From assembly GCA_016789785.1 (NCBI GenBank), contig JAEUQE010000140.1:1-22371 (forward strand): DNA of 22,371 bases, given 5' to 3'. The stretch comes from Bryobacterales bacterium (GTDB taxonomy: Bacteria; Acidobacteriota; Terriglobia; Bryobacterales; Bryobacteraceae). The notes beneath the pieces are model-generated. The model had not been told where the DNA came from and made no database searches. It saw only the letters and a program-made list of their open reading frames with translations. Both the position numbers and the translations under genes were made by a program. Positions 8,468 through 15,323 of the stretch are shown here, piece by piece (positions within the stretch are counted from its first letter, which is position 1; each line of letters opens with the position of its first letter).

Positions 8468-10471
8468 ATGCTCTTCGTGTTGCTTTTCAGCCTTTGCGCC
8501 ATCTCCGCGCACGCGGCGCTTCATGCGGGCGCGGGCACTATCGATGTGACTCCCGAAAAACTCCCGGTGATCGTGAACTGTAACTTCACCGAGCGCACCG
8601 TGGACAAGATCACCAGCAGGCTCTATGCGAAGTCGCTTGTGCTCTCGGATGGCAGAGAGAGACTCAGCATCACGATCGTCGATAGTTGCATGATGCCGCG
8701 GGAGGTCATTGATCGCGCAAAGTCGATTGCCGCGCAACGTACCGGCATCCCCGCGGACCGGATGCTCGTCGCCGCGACGCACACCCACATGGCTCCAGCC
8801 GCGATGGCATGTCTCGGCTCTGATGTGCAACAGGACTACGCCGATTGGCTGCCCGCGAAGATCGCCGAGTCCATCGAGCGCGCCTCACAATCCGTCGTTC
8901 CAGCAAAAGCAGGATGGGCAGTGGAGGATGATTGGGAACTCACGCACTGCCGGCGCTGGATCTATCGCGCCGACAAGATGCTACGCGATCCGTTCGGCAA
9001 CCTGACTGTCCGCGCCAACATGCATCCGGGCTATCAGAACCCCGATGCGATCGCACCTTCGGGTCCCGTTGACCCCGGCCTCACCGTGTTCAGCGTGCAG
9101 ACGGCCGCGGGCAAGCCCCTCGCACTGCTGGCGAACTACTCGCAGCATTATTTCAATGACACCCCCATCTCGGCAGACTACTTCGGCGTCTTCGCGTCGA
9201 AGATCACCGCGCGGCTGAATGCCGGTGCGTCCTTTGTGGCCATGATGTCGCAGGGGACCAGCGGTGATCAGATGTGGATGGACTACGGAAAACCGAAGAG
9301 CGATGCGACTCTGGAGTCGTACTCGGAGGCCATTACGAACACTGCCATGCGCGCATACCAACGCATCAAATACAGCACCGATCTACCGTTGAAGATGGCT
9401 GAGTCACTCCTGACGCTACGCCGCCGTGTTCCCGATGCGCAACGGCTGGAATGGGCTCGCGCGAAGATGCAGGAGTTCGCCGGAAGAAAGCCAAAGACGC
9501 AGCCGGAGATTTACGCACGCGAACAGGTCTTTCTGCATAACGAGCCCGAACGCGAACTGAAGCTGCAGGTGATTCAGATTGGCGGCTTCACGATTCATGC
9601 GATTCCCAACGAGGTCTACGCGATCACCGGATTGAAATTGAAAGCGCAAACACCACACGGCGCGAGCATGAATATCGAACTTGCCAATGGATCAGAAGGA
9701 TACATCCCTCCACCGGAGCAACACAGACTTGGCGGCTACACAACGTGGGCGGCGCGGACCGCTGGCCTCGATCCGCAGGCCGAGCCTCGCATTGTCGAGA
9801 CGCTGCTGAGAATGGCAGAGGCTCTTTCCGGACAGCCCCGGCGCGTGCCCACCGAACCTTCTGGCGCCTACGTCAAATCCGTTCTCGCCGCAAAGCCCAT
9901 CGCGCATTGGCGCTTCAGCGAATTCGATGCGCCAATCGCCTATGACACCGTGCAGCGGATGCCCGCCATGTATGAGGATGGCGTTGCGATTTATCTCGAC
10001 GGCATGCAATCGCCGGGGTTGACCCCAGGTGCGATCAACCGTGCTCCACATCTTGCAGGAGGAGCGATCCGTGCCAGCATTCCTTCTATTCGCGGCGACT
10101 TCACGGCCATGCTCTGGATCTGGAATGGCGTTCCCAAGTCAACCACGCTGCTCGCCATCGGCAACGAACATGCGGCGATTGACGATCAAGGCGCACTGGC
10201 TGTGAACGGCAAGCCGGGAACAAAGAGCCTTGCGCTGAAGGAATGGCAACATGTGGCGCTCGTGCGGCGAGGCTCCACGGTGACGCTCTTTGCGAATGGT
10301 GTGAAAGCAGGCGAAGCAGACACACGCCCAACTCCCGCCACATCCATGGTGATCGGCGGCGATCATGCGCGTCAATCGCTATTGGAAGGCAAGGTGGATG
10401 AGGTGACCTTGTTTTCGCGCGCTCTGACAGATGCGGAAATCACTGCCTTCCACCGCATCGTCGCGCGCTGA
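8468..10471 (+). CDS. Exported neutral-ceramidase-like hydrolase with C-terminal LamG-like domain
   Basis: A 667-residue protein with a signal peptide (residues 1-16, ending AHA-A). The N-terminal ~430 residues resemble the neutral/alkaline ceramidase N-terminal domain: GAGTIDVTP at 21-29, the zinc-type HTH motif (His105, His107) in VAATHTHMAP, His227 in NYSQHYF, a SQGTSGDQ motif at 261-268 where ceramidases carry the catalytic serine loop, and NEVYAITG further on as the likely Glu/Tyr region. The loop differs from the classical NxGDVSPN form, so the true substrate may not be ceramide. Residues ~470-667 look like a laminin-G/concanavalin-A-like beta-sandwich (FTAMLWIW, WQHVALVRRG, GKVDEVTLFSRALTDAEI), suggesting carbohydrate binding. 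It starts 45 bases after the NanE-ROK gene, so it may supply N-acylated sugars or lipids to that pathway (inference). The start has only a weak ribosome-binding site. Confidence 0.82.
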   Translation: MLFVLLFSLCAISAHAALHAGAGTIDVTPEKLPVIVNCNFTERTVDKITSRLYAKSLVLSDGRERLSITIVDSCMMPREVIDRAKSIAAQRTGIPADRMLVAATHTHMAPAAMACLGSDVQQDYADWLPAKIAESIERASQSVVPAKAGWAVEDDWELTHCRRWIYRADKMLRDPFGNLTVRANMHPGYQNPDAIAPSGPVDPGLTVFSVQTAAGKPLALLANYSQHYFNDTPISADYFGVFASKITARLNAGASFVAMMSQGTSGDQMWMDYGKPKSDATLESYSEAITNTAMRAYQRIKYSTDLPLKMAESLLTLRRRVPDAQRLEWARAKMQEFAGRKPKTQPEIYAREQVFLHNEPERELKLQVIQIGGFTIHAIPNEVYAITGLKLKAQTPHGASMNIELANGSEGYIPPPEQHRLGGYTTWAARTAGLDPQAEPRIVETLLRMAEALSGQPRRVPTEPSGAYVKSVLAAKPIAHWRFSEFDAPIAYDTVQRMPAMYEDGVAIYLDGMQSPGLTPGAINRAPHLAGGAIRASIPSIRGDFTAMLWIWNGVPKSTTLLAIGNEHAAIDDQGALAVNGKPGTKSLALKEWQHVALVRRGSTVTLFANGVKAGEADTRPTPATSMVIGGDHARQSLLEGKVDEVTLFSRALTDAEITAFHRIVAR

Positions 10472-10591
10472 AGCATCACGATTGTGGCCCGCAATATCCG
10501 AGTCCGGCGCCGATGGGCTTGGCTCAACGCGTGACCGAGGTGAAACGCATGTTCGAAAGCTGAATAGCTGAAGACCGCTGATGGCTGTTAT
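10472..10591. other. Convergent spacer between the hydrolase and the orphan permease
   Basis: These 120 bases lie between two genes that point at each other. I see no strong hairpin with a T-run. A forward frame, open from 10402 inside the hydrolase gene, continues to a TGA at 10561-10563 and contains a 16-codon ATG peptide from 10513. That peptide is charged and helix-like, but too short to call a gene. Confidence 0.4.
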
Positions 10592-13081
10592 TCAATCGTG
10601 CCGTAGTGCCCGCATCGGATCAATGCGAGACGCACGCCACGCCGGGATGCCTGCTGCCGCCGCGGCGGCTGTAGCCAGCAGAGCGACACTCAGCACCAGC
10701 ACGGCCGGATCACTGGCCTTCACTCCGAAGAGTTGGCTCTCCACGTACTTACCACTCAGCACTGCGACGATCACACCTGCCGCGATTCCGCCCACGATCA
10801 TGAGCATCATTTCGCGCAGCACCATGCGGATCACCGCTTGCTGCGCCGCGCCAAGTGCCATACGAATCCCAATCTCCCGCGTTCTCCTCTCCACCACAAA
10901 CGCAAGCACACCGTAGAGGCCCACTACGGCGAGCAGCGTCGCAAGCAGAGCGAATCCCGTCGAGAGAAAGGAGAGGATCCGTTCGTTGCTGATGCGTGCG
11001 TTCAATTGTTCGTCCATGGTGCGCATGTCGGAAATGACAAGGTTGCTATCCGTCCGGCGCACGGCTTCCCGCAGCGCACCCATCACCAGACGAGGATCAA
11101 GGTCCGTACGAGCGTAGACCGTGATGGCGCCGACAAAGCGCATGTACTCGCCGCCACCCATCAGCAGGAAGGTCTGTTTTGGCACTTGCCCTCGGACATC
11201 CTCATAACGCGCGTCGCCAAAGACTCCAATGATTTCTGTGTTCGGCGTACTTGCTCGCCCCTGCGCCATCATGCGGCCAAGGGGATGTTCCCTCTTGAAG
11301 TACTCGCTCGCCAGTGTCTCATTCACCAGCGCGACACTTCTGCCGCCCCAGTCCGACCATCGGAAATCGCGCCCCGCCTTCACGGGAATCCCCAGCGCAT
11401 CGAAGTACCCCGGCGTGACGGAATTGAAGTAGCTGAACGGCGGTTCACCATTCTTCGTCTCCACCCCGGGCAGCGTGATCGAGCTATCCCAGCGCCCGCC
11501 GGTGAACAGGCGCGACGAGTTGGCGCCCACGGCCTTCACACCCGGCACCGCGGTGAGCGACTCCATGAGGGAGCGAATCACCTGCCCCTTGCGATTCGCG
11601 TCATAGACCGTACCGGGCCGAACACCGAACATGATCACGTTCTCCGTTCGCATTCCGAGATCGACATTCTTGAGGTTCTGAAGCGTGCGCGCGAACAGAC
11701 CCGCGCCGGCAAGCATCAACACCGAAAGTCCCACTTGCATCGCGACCAGCATTTTTCGCAGGCGAACGTGCCCGGTGCCGCCCACCACCGCGCCGCCTTC
11801 ATCCTTCAACGTGGACGCGGGCATCGCGCGGGATGCCTGCCATGCCGGCGCCATGCCGAACAGCAACGCGGTCAACACAGTGACACTGGCGGTGAATGTG
11901 AGCACGCGCCAATCGGGCATTGCGGAAAGCGACAGATTGGCCGGATCGAACGGGAGCAGATGAACCAATCCGCTCGCCAGCCAAGCGCTGATCAGGATAC
12001 CCGCCGCTCCACCAGCAATCGCCAGCACCATGCTCTCGATCAGCAACTGGCGAATGATCTGCGCCCGCGACGCACCGAGTGCGGTGCGAATCGCAATCTC
12101 CTTTTGACGCGCCGCCGCGCGGGCCAGCAACAGGTTGGCAACGTTGGCGCATGCAATCAGAAGCACAATGGCGACCAGCCACTGCAGCACCACCAAGGGA
12201 CGCTCGAAGCGCTGCCGCAATGGCGATTGGCCCTGTGATGCTGGCACCAGTGAGAAGGTCTGCTTCAAGAACCGCTCACGCAGATCAGGGAATTTCTGGA
12301 ACAGCGAACCATTCAGTTCTACTTGCTGCCGCTGACGGTAAAGCACTCGCAGCGATGCCTGCGCCTGATCCAGCGAGACGTTGGGCTTCAGCCGCCCAAA
12401 CAGGTAGAACCACGCGTAACGCTCGTTCTCAAGCTCATCCCACGTGGGAGTGATGGCCGTCTTCATCATCACGGGCACCCACAGGTTTGTGGGAATGCCG
12501 GCGGATGTTCCCTCGAACGCCGTGTCCGCGATTCCAATCACCGTGAAGGGCGTTCCGTTCAGGCGTATGGTTGACCCGACAACATCCCCTCGGCCCGCGA
12601 ACCGGTTCTGCCAGAAGTTGTATTGCAGCACTGCGAAAGGATGTCCGTTCTTCAACCGGTCATCATCCGGCGTGAGCAAACGTCCGGCATGCGCGCGCAC
12701 ACCGAGCACTTCGAAGAAATTGCCCGATACGAGCCCAACGCTCACCATCTCGCCGCGATCGTTGGCGATCAGGCTTGCCTGCTCCAGGCGCTGTCCCGCC
12801 AGCCCGCTGAACACGGTGTTCTGTTCCCGCAGATGCTTGTACAGAGGGTGACTGAACGTGTGGATTCCATCCCCGCTGTTCGAGCCGAACCGCCCGCCCT
12901 CCACGCGAAGCTGCACGAGTTCCCGCGGATTGCGTACTGGCAAGAGCCGGATCAGGATCTGGTCCACCAACGTGAAGATCGCTGCATTGGCGCCGATACC
13001 CAGCGCCAGTGACACCACTGCCACTATAGTGAACACTGGCGATTTCCGGAACGTGCGAAGAGCGAATTGCAGTTCGGCCAT
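10592..13081 (-). CDS. MacB/FtsX-type ABC permease of the orphan (ADOP) type
   Basis: An 829-residue membrane protein with two MacB/FtsX units in tandem. The first span (residues ~15-38, FTIVAVVSLALGIGANAAIF) is followed by a large periplasmic MacB_PCD-like domain. Then comes a three-span FtsX domain from about 310 (WLVAIVLLIACANVANLLLARAAAR, then ALGASRAQIIRQLLIES), a second periplasmic domain, and a second FtsX domain near the end (REIGIRMALGAAQQAVIRMVLREMM, finishing PAWRASRIDPMRALRHD). This two-unit architecture without a neighbouring ATPase is the 'acidobacterial duplicated orphan permease' pattern. Many relatives have an N-terminal prefix domain, which this copy lacks. Function is unknown; the family is related to lipoprotein and macrolide exporters. 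It lies 72 bases after the upstream metallopeptidase-like gene on the same strand and may be co-transcribed with it. Confidence 0.92.
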   Translation of the reverse strand: MAELQFALRTFRKSPVFTIVAVVSLALGIGANAAIFTLVDQILIRLLPVRNPRELVQLRVEGGRFGSNSGDGIHTFSHPLYKHLREQNTVFSGLAGQRLEQASLIANDRGEMVSVGLVSGNFFEVLGVRAHAGRLLTPDDDRLKNGHPFAVLQYNFWQNRFAGRGDVVGSTIRLNGTPFTVIGIADTAFEGTSAGIPTNLWVPVMMKTAITPTWDELENERYAWFYLFGRLKPNVSLDQAQASLRVLYRQRQQVELNGSLFQKFPDLRERFLKQTFSLVPASQGQSPLRQRFERPLVVLQWLVAIVLLIACANVANLLLARAAARQKEIAIRTALGASRAQIIRQLLIESMVLAIAGGAAGILISAWLASGLVHLLPFDPANLSLSAMPDWRVLTFTASVTVLTALLFGMAPAWQASRAMPASTLKDEGGAVVGGTGHVRLRKMLVAMQVGLSVLMLAGAGLFARTLQNLKNVDLGMRTENVIMFGVRPGTVYDANRKGQVIRSLMESLTAVPGVKAVGANSSRLFTGGRWDSSITLPGVETKNGEPPFSYFNSVTPGYFDALGIPVKAGRDFRWSDWGGRSVALVNETLASEYFKREHPLGRMMAQGRASTPNTEIIGVFGDARYEDVRGQVPKQTFLLMGGGEYMRFVGAITVYARTDLDPRLVMGALREAVRRTDSNLVISDMRTMDEQLNARISNERILSFLSTGFALLATLLAVVGLYGVLAFVVERRTREIGIRMALGAAQQAVIRMVLREMMLMIVGGIAAGVIVAVLSGKYVESQLFGVKASDPAVLVLSVALLATAAAAAAGIPAWRASRIDPMRALRHD

Positions 13082-13153
13082 ACCGCTGCAATACGGAGTC
13101 CGGCAGCGCTGGTTTCACCGTAATCGCAACAGTTACAAGTGCAACGGCACCGC

Positions 13154-13930
13154 TCACCAGTTGCCTTGAAGTTTGTAGTGCCAGTACTGGCGGCGGATGG
13201 GATTCCATTCGATGTTCAGACTCGTAATTGCGGCACAGATGTCTGGCATCGCTTTCACCAGCCCGTCGATTTCCTTCTGAAAGTTCATGTAGTGGATCAC
13301 GTCGGCGTCGCCCCAGTGGCTGTGGTTCGCCTGTTTCAACGTAACGAAAGGTGCCCGATGATCCCCACGCAGATCATTGGTGCGCCCCACTTCGCTCACG
13401 TAGATATTCGTGAGGAGAATCACACAGAACTCCTCCACGCGATCGTACTTGTTTCCCATGGGAGTCCAATCGAGGATTCCGCGCATGATGCGAAGCGCGT
13501 GAATCAGCTCGTGTAACAGCACATCGTCCGGCCGCACAATCCCGCTGCGGTCCCATTGTTCACGGAAGAACGTGTTGGTGTACGTTTGGGGCTCAAACCG
13601 GATGACGACATCGGATCCGCCGGCAGCGCAAGCTACTTTCAAACACTGGTTTTCCTTGCCCGTAGTCACGATGTGTGCGGATGTCGCCGCTACCGAACCC
13701 ACCAGATGCGGCACGATTCGCAGTTGGCGCGGGCTTTGATTGATCGCTTTGATCATCGCGCCGCCCACCTTGCTGCTCTGCTCCAATTGGCGCATCAGAT
13801 CCTGAACGTGCCGCTCATAGATCTCCGCCTTGTACGGCCGAAGACCGAACGTGTCCTGATTCCCTTGATAGGCGCCTGCCTGCTCCAGCCACGACCCGTC
13901 GATCACGATGTTTCTTCCCCAGTTACGCAC
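13154..13930 (-). CDS. Putative zinc metallopeptidase with HExxH motif (M91/NleD-like)
   Basis: The most informative segment is DDVLLHELIHALRIMRG, a zincin HExxH site (His140, Glu141, His144 counted from the chosen start), followed about 25 residues later by an EEF segment whose Glu could be a third zinc ligand. The layout recalls the M91 family (type III effector NleD and relatives), but the match is from memory and moderate. There is no signal peptide or membrane span, so secretion by the Sec route is unlikely. The start is uncertain: the frame is open to an ATG at 14137, which would run into the divergent gene. I chose the GTG at 13930 because AAGGAG (13945-13940) lies 9 bases upstream. 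GTGs at 14017 and 14056 are alternatives that add up to 42 residues. The orphan permease follows on the same strand. Confidence 0.65.
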   Translation of the reverse strand: MRNWGRNIVIDGSWLEQAGAYQGNQDTFGLRPYKAEIYERHVQDLMRQLEQSSKVGGAMIKAINQSPRQLRIVPHLVGSVAATSAHIVTTGKENQCLKVACAAGGSDVVIRFEPQTYTNTFFREQWDRSGIVRPDDVLLHELIHALRIMRGILDWTPMGNKYDRVEEFCVILLTNIYVSEVGRTNDLRGDHRAPFVTLKQANHSHWGDADVIHYMNFQKEIDGLVKAMPDICAAITSLNIEWNPIRRQYWHYKLQGNW

Positions 13931-14088
13931 GCTCTTGTTCTCCTTCCCGCAGGGCGTAAAGAGAGGCCAGTCCCTTACATCAACGACGAAGATTCGTAAA
14001 GTTTTCTTAAGCCACACCGGCAGGCGGCCGCCCCTTTTGCACTTCTTAAGGTTCACTCGCGGCAGTTGCCAGCAAACTGATAGTGGCG
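13931..14088. promoter_or_regulatory. Divergent intergenic region between the metallopeptidase-like gene and the DUF5666 gene
   Basis: With the chosen starts, 158 bases separate two divergent genes, so both promoters should lie here. The region has an A/T-rich patch (13996-14011, GTAAAGTTTTCTTAAG) and two copies of TTCTTAAG (14004-14011 and 14043-14050), 39 bases apart, about four helical turns. They may be operator half-sites, but I cannot name a regulator or a certain -10/-35 pair. If the metallopeptidase gene really starts at 14017 or 14056, part of this region is coding. Confidence 0.35.
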
Positions 14089-15288
14089 ATGAACACGCGA
14101 ACCACATTCCGTCTACTGGCAGCCGTTCTGAGCGCAACGTGTCTGATGGCGCAAAGCAAAGGCACTTCCCTGTTGGGAACCATCACCGCGCTCCGCGTGG
14201 AATCGGCGGAGTTCGACATCAAGCTCGACACGGGCACCATAGCGAGTGCGCAGTTGAGCGGTGACACCGTCTTCCAGCGCGTCGCACCAGGACAGAAGGA
14301 TCTCTCGACCGCGGAGAAGATCGAGGCCACCGGCCTGGCAATGGGCGACCGGGTGCTGATCACCTTCCTCCCCGATTCGAAGATCGCGCGGCGCGTGATC
14401 GTGATGTCGGCCTCATCGATTGCGAAGCGCAATGATGCCGACAAACAGGACTGGGCGAAGCGCGGACTCTCTGGCGTTGTCGCTGAAAAGAAGGGGAACG
14501 AGATCACACTCAAGCTTCGAAGCTTGATGGGCGAAACTCAGTCCAAGGTCATCGTCAATGGCGAGACTTCTTTCCGCCGCTATGCAACCGGTTCGGTGAA
14601 GTTCTCCGACGCGAAACCCAGCAGTGCCGCCGAGATCAAGATCGGCGATCAATTGCGTGCCCGCGGACAGAAAAGTGAAGACGGCGCGCAGGTGACTGCC
14701 GAAGAAGTAGTGTTTGGGTCATTCGTGACAAAGGCGGGCGAAGTGGTGAGCGTGGATGCCGCGCAGTCCGTGATCACGGTGAAAGAGACGGGCACGGGGA
14801 AGACGCTGCTGGTGAAGATTCAACCGGATTCGCAGATCAAGCGAATGCCATCGTTTCCCGGTGGCGGCCCAGGTGGTCCTGGCTTTCCCGGCGGCGCTGG
14901 ACCGGGTGGCGGCGGACCTCCTGCCGGTGGATTCGGCCCTGGAGGCCCAGGAATGGGCGGTCCAGGAATGGCCGGACGTCCCGGTGGTGCGCCAGGCGGT
15001 CCAGGCGGAGGGCCTGGCCGCGACCTCTCCCAGATGTTCGAGCGCCTTCCCGCAATCAAGTTCGATGATCTGAAACCCGGCGAGACGATCGTGGTCTCAA
15101 GCACGCTGAGTGCGAAGCCGGAAGATCTCACAGCAATCATGATGGTGACCAACGCGGAACTTCTGGTCCGAATGGCAACCATGCAACAGGCACAGCAAGG
15201 GCAAGCCGCGGGCCGGCGCGGCGGCATGGGAATGGGAGGCCCTGGCATCGGCGGGGGCCTGCTCGAATTCCCAACCATGATGCCCTAA
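14089..15288 (+). CDS. Exported DUF5666-like protein with Gly/Pro-rich tract
   Basis: A 399-residue protein with a signal peptide (residues 1-21, cleavage after LMA). The mature part has repeated small beta-barrel-like modules of the DUF5666 kind: GTITALRVESAEFDIKLDTG near 30-49, GVVAEKKGNEITLKLRS near 128-144, and GEVVSVDAAQSVITVKE near 216-232, each followed by a GD(R/Q)(V/L) turn. Residues 257-310 are a low-complexity Gly/Pro/Met tract, and a shorter Gly/Met-rich stretch lies near the end. The role is unknown; the modules suggest an extracytoplasmic scaffold or binding protein. I chose the ATG at 14089 over a GTG at 14083, since no site clearly favours the GTG. The next gene, a TonB-dependent receptor, starts 35 bases downstream, so the two probably work together. 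Confidence 0.8.
   Translation: MNTRTTFRLLAAVLSATCLMAQSKGTSLLGTITALRVESAEFDIKLDTGTIASAQLSGDTVFQRVAPGQKDLSTAEKIEATGLAMGDRVLITFLPDSKIARRVIVMSASSIAKRNDADKQDWAKRGLSGVVAEKKGNEITLKLRSLMGETQSKVIVNGETSFRRYATGSVKFSDAKPSSAAEIKIGDQLRARGQKSEDGAQVTAEEVVFGSFVTKAGEVVSVDAAQSVITVKETGTGKTLLVKIQPDSQIKRMPSFPGGGPGGPGFPGGAGPGGGGPPAGGFGPGGPGMGGPGMAGRPGGAPGGPGGGPGRDLSQMFERLPAIKFDDLKPGETIVVSSTLSAKPEDLTAIMMVTNAELLVRMATMQQAQQGQAAGRRGGMGMGGPGIGGGLLEFPTMMP
14510..14527. repeat. 18-bp perfect palindrome inside the DUF5666 gene
   Basis: The bases TCAAGCTTCGAAGCTTGA are identical on both strands. They encode part of an L-K-L-R-S-L strand. Chance occurrence in coding DNA is possible; a regulatory or nuclease-target role is not shown by anything else in the sequence. 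Confidence 0.6.
14857..15018 (+). repeat. Gly/Pro-rich low-complexity tract in the DUF5666 protein
   Basis: Fifty-four codons encode mostly Gly and Pro with Phe, Met and Ala, in irregular PGGPG, GGGGPP and GMGGPGM units. The DNA is GGC/GGT/CCN-rich and not an exact tandem repeat. A similar tract occurs in the next gene. Confidence 0.85.
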
Positions 15289-15323
15289 CTACCGAAACTT
15301 CCGAGCCGCGAGGAGCAATTATC

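Noticed and set aside
10733..12238. 501-codon forward frame opposite the orphan permease
   Set aside because: The His/Arg/Gln-rich product has no domain and mirrors the permease codons; the permease is unmistakable.
14057..14137. ATG at 14137 as start of the metallopeptidase-like gene
   Set aside because: It would overlap the divergent DUF5666 gene, including its signal peptide, and has no supporting site.
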